This document shows, piece by piece, positions 1 to 7,241 of a DNA stretch of 64,000 nt. The stretch is from Peptoniphilaceae bacterium. Lineage in GTDB: Bacteria; Bacillota; Clostridia; Tissierellales; Peptoniphilaceae. Location of the stretch: positions 62,001 to 126,000 of the forward strand of contig CAJUSY010000012.1 of assembly GCA_910589545.1 (NCBI GenBank). Reading direction: 5' to 3'. The translations under genes were made by a program, and so were the position numbers. Below the pieces are notes generated by a model. The model searched no databases, was not told where the DNA came from, and saw nothing but the letters and a program-made list of their open reading frames with translations. Numbering within the stretch: position 1 is the first letter of the stretch; every line of letters starts with the position of its first letter.

Positions 1-20
1 TTCTTTTCGTTTTTTTCCAT
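1..20 (-). CDS. 5' end of a gene running off the window
   Basis: An ATG on the minus strand at 20-18 follows a near-perfect Shine-Dalgarno (AAAGGAGG) with about 7 bases of spacing, and the first codons read MEKNEK. Only six codons lie inside the window, so the product cannot be named. The signal is strong enough to say that a real gene begins here, downstream of and in the same direction as the M50-like gene. Confidence 0.6.
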
Positions 21-43
21 AAAATTTCCTCCTTTAAATTTAT

Positions 44-59
44 GTTAATGATCATTAAC
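44..59. promoter_or_regulatory. 16-bp perfect palindrome, possible operator
   Basis: GTTAATGATCATTAAC is perfectly self-complementary. It sits between the M50-like gene and the ribosome binding site of the next gene. It has no T-run and the wrong symmetry for a terminator, so a binding site for a dimeric regulator is possible. Function is inference only. Confidence 0.3.
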
Positions 60-110
60 TACAGTAATATAAGCTTACCTAACTTGTTATATTTTCCTTC
101 TAATCTACAT

Positions 111-584
111 TTATTTATCTTCTACTGTTTTCATGATATTTAAAATACGCATCCCATCACTGCTACAATATAGATATTTTAAAGGTAAAATAGTTGCTAC
201 AAAAAAACTAGCATTAGTCGCTATCGAATACAACATCATGTGCTTTGCAAATTCATTAGGTTCACTATTTCCTTTATATAATATTATTAATAAAACTGTC
301 ATTACAAAACTAAATAACGGACCCCCAAGAGTCGGCATAATTTTTCTCAATTTATTAGACTTATTATATCTATCCAAATCTTCTAATTCCCAATATCCAT
401 GACCCGCTATGGGTATAGATTTAATAGCAAATTTTTTAAAATCAATTATACTTTTACCAATACCAATCTCTATTCGGTAATTCTTAATATCACAAAAAAT
501 TTTAGCCATTATTATGTGTCCTAGCTCATGCACAAGACACGAAATCATAAATATCATATAATAGCAAAGTATTCTTTTTATCAT
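111..584 (-). CDS. small M50 (site-2 protease)-like membrane protein
   Basis: A membrane protein of about 157 residues. The zinc-metalloprotease motif HELGH lies in the first hydrophobic segment (residues 19-23). A Gly-Gly-Pro turn begins the second membrane segment, and a Ser-Asp-Gly stretch near the C-terminus matches the second metal-ligand region (D-G) of site-2 proteases. Established members cleave substrates within the membrane; the target here is unknown. I start it at 584, because GGAG lies 6 bases before that ATG and overlaps the upstream ATG at 596. It is shorter than stage IV SpoIVFB/RseP types, has no PDZ domain, and resembles the minimal M50 proteins found beside peptide-export or signalling genes. 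Confidence 0.65.
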   Translation of the reverse strand: MIKRILCYYMIFMISCLVHELGHIIMAKIFCDIKNYRIEIGIGKSIIDFKKFAIKSIPIAGHGYWELEDLDRYNKSNKLRKIMPTLGGPLFSFVMTVLLIILYKGNSEPNEFAKHMMLYSIATNASFFVATILPLKYLYCSSDGMRILNIMKTVEDK

Positions 585-596
585 TCTGATCTCCAT

Positions 597-850
597 ATAA
601 TTAATGTATTTTAATTTTTATTTTTGATTACGCTTTCAGTATAACTCTAGCAATTTTATTTGTCAAGAACATTATAATAATTTTATAAATATTTTACAAT
701 CAGTAATTTTTACTGATTATTAATTGATAATCTTATGCATTAAAGTCATATGACGACCCATATATTTTTAATACTAATTTGGGGTATGCCTCAGAAAACA
801 TTTAGTTCTAATTAATACACAAAAAACATATAAGCCGATAAATAATTAAA
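597..850. other. intergenic region with promoter and hairpin
   Basis: No gene seen. It holds the promoter at 638-666, a perfect 9-bp inverted repeat with a 3-base loop at 698-718 (AATCAGTAA/TTACTGATT, no T-run on either side), and otherwise AT-rich sequence up to the rnf terminator. Confidence 0.5.
638..666 (-). promoter_or_regulatory. sigma-A type promoter for the M50-like gene
   Basis: On the minus strand, TTGACA (666-661) and TATACT (643-638) are separated by 17 bases, close to the housekeeping consensus. They lie about 50 bp upstream of the M50-like start. Confidence 0.6.
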
Positions 851-889
851 AAGCGGAATGTCCTGTGATATACAGATTACATTCCGCTT
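846..889 (-). terminator. rho-independent terminator of the rnf operon
   Basis: An 11-bp perfect stem (AAGCGGAATGT/ACATTCCGCTT) follows the rnfB stop by 8 bp on the minus strand and runs into a short T-run. Confidence 0.85.
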
Positions 890-897
890 GTAAATTA

Positions 898-1749
898 TTA
901 AGCTTCTTTTGAAGGTGCTTCTTGAGCTTTTGCTTTAGCTTGTTCTTCTTTTATTTTAAGTCCTGGATAAATAGCTTTTGTAGGACATTTGTCTACTGCT
1001 TTTTGAACTTGTTCAGGGTCCAATCCTTCAGCGTTATTGAAGTGAGCTAAGTTATCTTCAACGCTGAATCCATCTGGACACATCTTAGCACAAATTCCAC
1101 AAGCAATACATCCAACTTTACAGTATTGTCTTACATCTTTACCTTTATCGTGACTGTTACATCTTACGTAAACTTCTTGATCGTAGTCAACAAGTTTAAT
1201 AATATTTCTTGGACAGATTTCGATACATTTTTTACAAGATGTACATTTTTCTTTATCTACTAATGCAATGCCATTTACAATGTGAATCGCATCGAATTCA
1301 CACACATCTACACAGCTTCCGCAACCCAAGCATCCGTCTGGACAAGTTTTGCTTCCACCTTGAAGATTATGGTTAACTCTACAATCCATAATACCTTTGT
1401 ATTTGAATTTTTCAGTAGCGTATTCTGGAGTTCCTTGGCACATTACACAAGCAACTTGCTTTGCAGAATCCACTGCATCAGCTCCCATAAAAGCTGCTAA
1501 TTTGTCGGCAGTTTCTTTTCCACCAACTGGACATGAATTACAAGGTGCTCCTTTGTTTACGATGGCATCTGCAAGTCCATCGCAACCTGGAAATCCACAG
1601 GCACCACAGTTTGCACCAGGTAACATTTCTCTTACTTTAAGTACTCTTCTATCAACTTGAACTTCGAATTTTTTAGATGCAAAACCCAAAAGCAATGCAA
1701 ATAAAATTCCTAGTACTCCTAAGATTATAAATGGAGTTAAAATTGTCAT
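898..1749 (-). CDS. rnfB: Rnf complex subunit B, polyferredoxin
   Basis: 283 residues: an N-terminal membrane anchor, then the RnfB-type 4Fe-4S module (CGACGFPGCDG ... C..CPVGG), then three ferredoxin-like clusters (CLGCGSCVDVC, CTSCKKCIEIC and CIACGICAKMC). The extra clusters and Lys/Glu/Ala-rich tail are usual for clostridial RnfB. It is the presumed entry point for reduced ferredoxin in the ion-pumping ferredoxin:NAD+ oxidoreductase. It is the last gene of rnfCDGEAB, 10 bp after rnfA, and is followed by a terminator. Identification is firm. Confidence 0.97.
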   Translation of the reverse strand: MTILTPFIILGVLGILFALLLGFASKKFEVQVDRRVLKVREMLPGANCGACGFPGCDGLADAIVNKGAPCNSCPVGGKETADKLAAFMGADAVDSAKQVACVMCQGTPEYATEKFKYKGIMDCRVNHNLQGGSKTCPDGCLGCGSCVDVCEFDAIHIVNGIALVDKEKCTSCKKCIEICPRNIIKLVDYDQEVYVRCNSHDKGKDVRQYCKVGCIACGICAKMCPDGFSVEDNLAHFNNAEGLDPEQVQKAVDKCPTKAIYPGLKIKEEQAKAKAQEAPSKEA

Positions 1750-1759
1750 TTGTTACCTC

Positions 1760-2341
1760 CTATACCAATCCGCCGAATCCGAAGAATGTCATCGCCATTA
1801 ATCCAATAGCAATAAATGCGATTGGAACACCTTTAAAACTTTCAGGAATATTTTTGTTCAATGCGATTCTTTCTCTGATTGCAGCTAATAAAGTTATCGC
1901 TAAAATGAAACCTAGTGAAGCACCGATAGCACTTGCTAATGTTTCAATTAAGTTGTATTTTTCTTTTACGTTTGCTAATGCAACACCCAATACTATACAG
2001 TTTGTAGTTATAAGAGGCAAGAACACACCGAGTGCGGAGTACAAGTTTGGACTCATTTTTTTCAATGCCATTTCTACGAATTGTACCAATGTCGCAATAA
2101 CCAGTATGAACACTATCGTTTGTAAGTATTCAATGTGAAATCTTTCTAGTATTTGAATTTGTAGAACGTAAGAAACGACAGATGCTATTGTGATTACAAA
2201 GAATACTGCCATACCCATACCAATAGCTGTTTCTGTTTTTGAAGATACACCTATCAATGGGCAAAGTCCTAAGAATTGACCAAATATGTAGTTGTTTACT
2301 AATAAGTAAAGAACTATTATTTTAAATACATTTGCTAACAT
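1760..2341 (-). CDS. rnfA: Rnf complex subunit A, membrane protein
   Basis: 193 residues, six hydrophobic segments, homologous along its length to RnfE/NqrD/NqrE. The N-terminal NNYIFGQFLGLCPLIGVS stretch contains the conserved Cys of the membrane-embedded iron-sulfur site shared between RnfA and RnfE. It forms part of the ion-translocating core. Its start codon overlaps the last base of rnfE, so the two are probably translationally coupled. Confidence 0.96.
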   Translation of the reverse strand: MLANVFKIIVLYLLVNNYIFGQFLGLCPLIGVSSKTETAIGMGMAVFFVITIASVVSYVLQIQILERFHIEYLQTIVFILVIATLVQFVEMALKKMSPNLYSALGVFLPLITTNCIVLGVALANVKEKYNLIETLASAIGASLGFILAITLLAAIRERIALNKNIPESFKGVPIAFIAIGLMAMTFFGFGGLV

Positions 2342-2970
2342 TAGTCTTCACCTCTCATATTGTTCTTCTTTCTTTCTTGTCTTGATAAGAAAGAATTGTA
2401 AGTAGCTACCAATATTCCAAGTACTATGAACGCTCCTGGAGCTGCTGACATAATACCAATTGGAGGAATATCTCCTATTACAAGTTTACCTAAGATTTTT
2501 CCTGAACCTAATAACTCTCTGATGAATGCAATCAATACGATTACAATACCATATCCCAATGCATTTGAGATACCATCTAACAATGATAAGAATACACCAT
2601 TTTTAGATGCGAAAGATTCGGCTCTCGCTAAGATTATACAGTTTACAACGATTAGAGGAACAAATGCTCCTAATGAACTGTATAATGCTGGAACAAATGC
2701 TTGAAGCATCATTGAAACTAATGTTACGAATGTTGCGATTACAACGATATATGCCGGAATTCTTACTTTATCCGGAATAAAATTTCTAAGTAATGATATT
2801 ACTATGTTTGAACAAATCAAAACAAATGCGAACGCCGCAGTCATACCAATTGCGTTTTCTACAGATGTTGATACACCCAGTACAGAACACAAACCTACCA
2901 ATTGGATTAAAACTGGGTTGTTCTTAAGAATGCTGCTTTTGAAAACTTTAGCCGCTTTGCCTTTTTCCAT
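2341..2970 (-). CDS. rnfE: Rnf complex subunit E, membrane protein
   Basis: 209 residues, six hydrophobic segments. NNPVLIQLVGLCSVLGVSTS near the N-terminus is the paralogous counterpart of the Cys-containing segment of RnfA. The C-terminus is short, charged and cytoplasmic. It lies between rnfG and rnfA with 10 bp and 0 bp gaps. RnfA and RnfE together form the pseudo-symmetric membrane core. Confidence 0.96.
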   Translation of the reverse strand: MEKGKAAKVFKSSILKNNPVLIQLVGLCSVLGVSTSVENAIGMTAAFAFVLICSNIVISLLRNFIPDKVRIPAYIVVIATFVTLVSMMLQAFVPALYSSLGAFVPLIVVNCIILARAESFASKNGVFLSLLDGISNALGYGIVIVLIAFIRELLGSGKILGKLVIGDIPPIGIMSAAPGAFIVLGILVATYNSFLSRQERKKNNMRGED

Positions 2971-2980
2971 AATTTCCCTC

Positions 2981-3553
2981 CTATTTTAATCCCGCATTAG
3001 CTTTTTGAGATACGTTCAATGCGTTTTTGGCTGCTTTAGTGGAGTATGTTGCACCACTTAGAGCTTGAATTTCGTTGTCAGCTTCAGGTTTTTTCACAGC
3101 TGATAATTCTTTTTCCATAGATTTTCCAATAACTGAATCTACAAATTCAGGATCTCCAATTCTACTTCCAATTCCTGGAGTTTCTTGTGATTCAAGAACT
3201 GAATATCCAACGATTTTGTTCTCATTGTCTACACCAACTACGAAAACAACATTTCCTGAATATCCACCAGATCCAATTGCTTTGTATACATGACCTACAG
3301 GTTTTCCACCTTTGATAGCTTCTTGTACGTCATCTAAATTTTCGTCTTTTGCTTTTAAATCTTTAATTTTTGCTTCATCAAGCGATTTAAAAGATTCCGC
3401 TCCAGGAAAAGCTACTTTCAAAGATTTTTTATAATTTTCTAATCTCTTAGCTTCGATAATCGGTTCTGTAACTTGGTTTGCAAATGCAAGCACTAACGCA
3501 CTTATTGCTGTAATTACGAACAATCTAATAGCTAAATTTATTGAACTTCTCAT
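2981..3553 (-). CDS. rnfG: Rnf complex subunit G, FMN-binding
   Basis: 190 residues with one N-terminal membrane helix and an extracytoplasmic FMN-binding domain. The flavinylation motif SGAT is at residues 166-169; Thr169 is the expected covalent FMN site. The flavin transferase ApbE that would load it is not in this window. The start overlaps the end of rnfD by 4 bp. Confidence 0.96.
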   Translation of the reverse strand: MRSSINLAIRLFVITAISALVLAFANQVTEPIIEAKRLENYKKSLKVAFPGAESFKSLDEAKIKDLKAKDENLDDVQEAIKGGKPVGHVYKAIGSGGYSGNVVFVVGVDNENKIVGYSVLESQETPGIGSRIGDPEFVDSVIGKSMEKELSAVKKPEADNEIQALSGATYSTKAAKNALNVSQKANAGLK

Positions 3554-4521
3554 ATTCCTTGTTTCCCTCCTCTACCAATTGGTGTTGGAACTGTATATTG
3601 ATCGATAAATGGTACTGCACAGTTCATGAATATTATCGCATAAGATACACCTTCTGGAAGGTTACCAAATTGTCTTATGATTGCTGTGAAGAAACCACAA
3701 CCAATTGCAAATATAATTTGTCCTTTTGGAGTAACTGGACTAGTTGAATAATCTGTAGCCATGTAGAATGCTCCCAAGATTAAACCACCAATAAATATGT
3801 TCATGAATGCATCTTGAATTCCTACGCCGCAAATAAGTAATGTTACAAATGTTGTTGCGATGTAAACTAATGGAATTCTAAGATTAATTACTCTTCTGTA
3901 TAATAGATAAGCAACACCGATAAGTAATGCCAGCGCACTAACTTCACCTATTGTACCACCCATGTGTCCTATGATGGAATTCATAAAACCAACTGGTTGA
4001 CCGCCTGATAAAACTGTCGCATAAGTTTCAGCGTCCACTGCTTTTTGAGTTAATGGTGCAGTGTAGTTACTCATTGCTTGTGCCCAACTTGCCATCAAGA
4101 AAGCACGTCCTGCTAATGCAGGGTTCATAAAGTTTGATCCAATTCCTCCGAATAATTGTTTTACAATTATGATTGAAAATACCGATCCTATAACAATCAT
4201 TGGAATTGGTAAAGTAACTGGAACGTTGTATGCCAAAAGCATACCTGTTACAACGGCAGATAAATCGCTAATTGTAGAAGGTTGCTTCATTATTTTTTGA
4301 TAACAATATTCTGATAAAACGCAAGCTGCAACTGCTGCAAATACCAAAACTAAACTTCTCATTCCGAATTCGTAAACACTCACTATCAAAGCAGGAATTA
4401 AAGCGATGATAACATCAAGCATAATCCTTTGAATAGACACTGCGCTTCTTTGATGAGGAGCAGCTTCTACGATTAAATGAGATAAGTCGTATTCTTTTTG
4501 TATAATTTCTTTATTTTCCAT
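3550..4521 (-). CDS. rnfD: Rnf complex subunit D, membrane FMN protein
   Basis: 323 residues, eight to ten hydrophobic segments, NqrB/RnfD family. The expected flavinylation site reads D-A-E-T-Y-A-T (163-169), so the usual small residue before A-T is Tyr while Asp, Thr and the acceptor Thr169 remain. The C-terminal PTPIGRGGKQGI segment is a short cytoplasmic tail. It sits 3 bp downstream of rnfC. Confidence 0.95.
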   Translation of the reverse strand: MENKEIIQKEYDLSHLIVEAAPHQRSAVSIQRIMLDVIIALIPALIVSVYEFGMRSLVLVFAAVAACVLSEYCYQKIMKQPSTISDLSAVVTGMLLAYNVPVTLPIPMIVIGSVFSIIIVKQLFGGIGSNFMNPALAGRAFLMASWAQAMSNYTAPLTQKAVDAETYATVLSGGQPVGFMNSIIGHMGGTIGEVSALALLIGVAYLLYRRVINLRIPLVYIATTFVTLLICGVGIQDAFMNIFIGGLILGAFYMATDYSTSPVTPKGQIIFAIGCGFFTAIIRQFGNLPEGVSYAIIFMNCAVPFIDQYTVPTPIGRGGKQGI

Positions 4522-4524
4522 TGA

Positions 4525-5853
4525 CTATCCCCTTTTCCTTTGTTGTGCTTTTAATTGAGTCTTTGCGTGTACAATTGCTTCTACTAATGGTCTGTTAGAT
4601 GGACAAACATAGCTGCAAGTACCACATTCTATACAATCATTCAAATGCATTTTTTCTGCTCCTTCAAAATCACCGTTCAATGATTTTAATTGCAAGAACA
4701 ATGGCAACAAGCCGATTGGACATACATCCACACACTTAGCACATTTAATGCAAGGTTCTGGAGCAGCAAGTGTTGCATCTTTTTCATTCATGCAAATTAT
4801 TCCGCCTGTAGTTTTAACAGTTGGAGCATCCAAATTGTATTGGCAAGCACCCATCATTGGACCACCAACGATAATCTTAAATGGAGTTTCCTTGAAACCG
4901 TTACAATAATCTACTAAATCTTTGAATTTAGTACCTACTGGAACGTAAATATTTTTAGGTTCTTTAATAGCTGAACCTGTCATAGTTACGATTCTATGAG
5001 TCAAAGGAATACTGTGAACTACAGCATCGTAAATCGCCATAGCACTTGAAATATTAAGTCCTTGAACTCCTCTTTCGTTTGATCTTTGAGCTTTTGAAAT
5101 TTTCTTACCAGTAATTGAGTTGATAAGTCTTCTTTCGTCCCCTTGTGGATATTTAGTTTTAACAGAACAAATTGAAATGTTTTTTTCATCCTTAGCGGCG
5201 TTTTTCAATATTCCAATAGCCTTTTGTTTGTTATCCTCAACTCCTATGTATCCCTTGTCACAATCCATTAATTTCATGATAATTTTCAATCCACCAATTG
5301 CTTTTTGAGGATATAATTCCATATTAAGTTGGTCACTAGTTAAATAAGGTTCACATTCAGCCCCATTCAAGATTACTTCCTCGATTTTTACATCAGGCTT
5401 TTTCTTCATCTTAATGTGAGTAGGGAATCCTGCTCCACCCAAACCTACTATACCAGCTTCTTTTATTCTTTCTAGGATAACTTCTTTTGATAATTGTGTA
5501 AAATCATTATTTGTTTCAGTGTATCCTAATTCGTTTAAACCGTCTGATTCGATTACTACGACTTCACCTTTTTGACCATTTGACAATACCATTTGCTCAA
5601 TCTTAACGACCTTTCCACTAACTGAACTGTGAACAGGTGCTGAGATAGTCGCTTTAGATTCACCAATTTTTTGACCAACTTTAACCTCATCTCCTACTTT
5701 TACAATAGGTGTACAAGGCGCACCAATATGTTGATGCAATGGGATATAAACCATTTTTGGTTCAAAATTTGTATCTAAAGGACAATTTTGAGTGTAGGAT
5801 TTATGATCATCCATGTGAAATCCGCCTTTAAAAGTCAGATTTTCTAAACTCAT
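4525..5853 (-). CDS. rnfC: Rnf complex subunit C, NADH/FMN and Fe-S subunit
   Basis: 442 residues: an N-terminal TFKGG-H segment, a biotin-lipoyl-like barrel, the FMN/NADH-binding loop GLGGAGFPTH (about residue 138), and two 4Fe-4S motifs at the C-terminus (CIKCAKCVDVC..., CIECGTCSYVC...). It is the NAD+-reducing subunit on the cytoplasmic face. GGGGTG precedes the ATG with good spacing. It is the first gene of the operon and begins only 27 bp after the tRNA-Leu 3' end, with no convincing promoter between them. Confidence 0.96.
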   Translation of the reverse strand: MSLENLTFKGGFHMDDHKSYTQNCPLDTNFEPKMVYIPLHQHIGAPCTPIVKVGDEVKVGQKIGESKATISAPVHSSVSGKVVKIEQMVLSNGQKGEVVVIESDGLNELGYTETNNDFTQLSKEVILERIKEAGIVGLGGAGFPTHIKMKKKPDVKIEEVILNGAECEPYLTSDQLNMELYPQKAIGGLKIIMKLMDCDKGYIGVEDNKQKAIGILKNAAKDEKNISICSVKTKYPQGDERRLINSITGKKISKAQRSNERGVQGLNISSAMAIYDAVVHSIPLTHRIVTMTGSAIKEPKNIYVPVGTKFKDLVDYCNGFKETPFKIIVGGPMMGACQYNLDAPTVKTTGGIICMNEKDATLAAPEPCIKCAKCVDVCPIGLLPLFLQLKSLNGDFEGAEKMHLNDCIECGTCSYVCPSNRPLVEAIVHAKTQLKAQQRKRG

Positions 5854-5880
5854 TTTTTCACCCCTTTAATAAAATAAAAA

Positions 5881-5966
5881 TGGTGCAGAGAAAGAGACTT
5901 GAACTCTTACGGGATTGCTCCCACTGCCCCCTCAAGACAGCGTGTCTACCATTCCACCACCCCTGC
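5881..5966 (-). tRNA. tRNA-Leu (anticodon GAG)
   Basis: An 86-base class II tRNA. The acceptor stem GCAGGGG pairs with the 3' strand using two G-U pairs. The anticodon stem CTGTC/GGCAG encloses loop TTGAGGG, giving anticodon GAG (reads CUC/CUU). There is a long variable arm, the T-loop GTTCAAGTC and an encoded 3' CCA. It lies between the lytic transglycosylase gene and rnfC, all on the minus strand. Confidence 0.95.
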
Positions 5967-5994
5967 GTGGTAAGACCCAATAATTAGGTCTTTT

Positions 5995-6636
5995 TTAATA
6001 TTTGTTAATAATATTTTTGATCAATTTAATGTAGTTTTTGCACCAAACTTTAAAATTCTTGTGCATATTTTCTTCTAGTTTTGTATCTTCGTAGAAAATC
6101 TTGTAAATGTTGTATTGATTATCAACTTTTACAACGTAATACTTAGTCTCAGAAGATGGAATATCGTCTAAAGTTTGACCATCTTTTGAAAAAGATTCAT
6201 TCGACAACCACTCTTTTACATTTCCAATTCCACCATTGTAAGCTGCAATGGCCAGGTCGTGGTTTTTAAAATGATGTAACAGATATGACAAATAAGCAGT
6301 TCCCATTTCGATATTTTTGTCAGGTTTTTTCAAATCTTCTACAGTGAAATGCGTGTTTCTCATATTGTTAATACTTTCTGCAGTATCAGGCATAAGTTGC
6401 ATTAAACCCAACGCCCCAGCCTTTGATTTAACGTTTGGATCAAAGTTAGATTCAACTTTGATAACACTCATAACCAAAAGTGGATCAACGTTGTATTCTT
6501 TTGCGTATGTATTAACCAAATCAACATATTTTACCGGTCTTATCATAGTGGAATAAGCGCTCACGCCAAATCCAACTAAAAACACAATCACAAAAATCGA
6601 AATAATCGTGATTAAAAATCTTTTAATAAATTTCAT
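5995..6636 (-). CDS. membrane-anchored lytic transglycosylase (SLT domain)
   Basis: 213 residues: an N-terminal membrane anchor (residues 8-28), then a soluble-lytic-transglycosylase domain. VMSVIKVESNF carries the catalytic Glu, followed by the family motif GALGLMQLMPDTA and the AAYNGGIGNV block. It cleaves glycan strands of peptidoglycan outside the membrane. Its ATG overlaps the coaE stop (ATGA), so the two genes are coupled. A short hairpin at 5971-5990 separates it from the tRNA. Confidence 0.9.
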   Translation of the reverse strand: MKFIKRFLITIISIFVIVFLVGFGVSAYSTMIRPVKYVDLVNTYAKEYNVDPLLVMSVIKVESNFDPNVKSKAGALGLMQLMPDTAESINNMRNTHFTVEDLKKPDKNIEMGTAYLSYLLHHFKNHDLAIAAYNGGIGNVKEWLSNESFSKDGQTLDDIPSSETKYYVVKVDNQYNIYKIFYEDTKLEENMHKNFKVWCKNYIKLIKNIINKY

Positions 6637-7241
6637 AATTTTTTCCTATCTATAAGTTTGTCAACTTTGAGTATTAAATCAGATTCTGTCGTATTGTTTG
6701 TAATAACTTCGTCAAATTCGCCAAAATTTTTTTCATAATCTAATTGTGAATTAATCCTCTTTAAAGCTTTGTTGTAATCAAAGTTATTTCTTTTGATTAT
6801 TCTTTGTATTCTGATATCTTTATCAGCTACAACTACCCAATCTTCGTCGACATCAATATATTTGTCTACCAAATCTTTGCTTTCCAAATACATAGAGATT
6901 TCCAGAAAAATCAAATCAGACTTTTCGTTCTTAATTCTTTTTACTACTCTTAATATTATATCAGTATGTGTTAATTCTTCAAGTTTTTTTAATAAAGTTT
7001 TTGAACTAAAAACAATCTTGGAAAGTTTTTTTCTGTCGATATTAGAATTTTCATCTAAAATTCCTTTTCCAAACTCATCGACAAGCTTGTAATAAAGGTC
7101 AGTGCCTTGCTCATAGATTTGGTGAGTAATCTCATCCAAATCTATTACGACAAAGCCTTTTTCTCTTAATCTTCTACAAACCGTACTTTTCCCACTGGCT
7201 ATGTTTCCAGCCACAACTATTATTCTCTTATTTTGCATCAT
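6633..7241 (-). CDS. coaE: dephospho-CoA kinase
   Basis: About 202 residues, the normal length for CoaE. The P-loop AGNIASGKST follows the first strand, then VIDLDEITHQIY (the conserved D-D/E substrate region) and a LID region with IQRIIKRN. It phosphorylates the 3' hydroxyl of dephospho-CoA, the last step of CoA synthesis. I start at the first of two tandem ATGs (7241), inside the 3' end of polA. The longer frame from 7268 adds nine residues unlike the family. It overlaps polA upstream and the transglycosylase gene downstream. Confidence 0.93.
   Translation of the reverse strand: MMQNKRIIVVAGNIASGKSTVCRRLREKGFVVIDLDEITHQIYEQGTDLYYKLVDEFGKGILDENSNIDRKKLSKIVFSSKTLLKKLEELTHTDIILRVVKRIKNEKSDLIFLEISMYLESKDLVDKYIDVDEDWVVVADKDIRIQRIIKRNNFDYNKALKRINSQLDYEKNFGEFDEVITNNTTESDLILKVDKLIDRKKL

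Noticed and set aside
5971..5990. Hairpin AAGACC/GGTCTT as a terminator
   Set aside because: The T-run lies on the plus strand, where there is no gene upstream. On the minus strand, where the genes are, it lacks a T-run.
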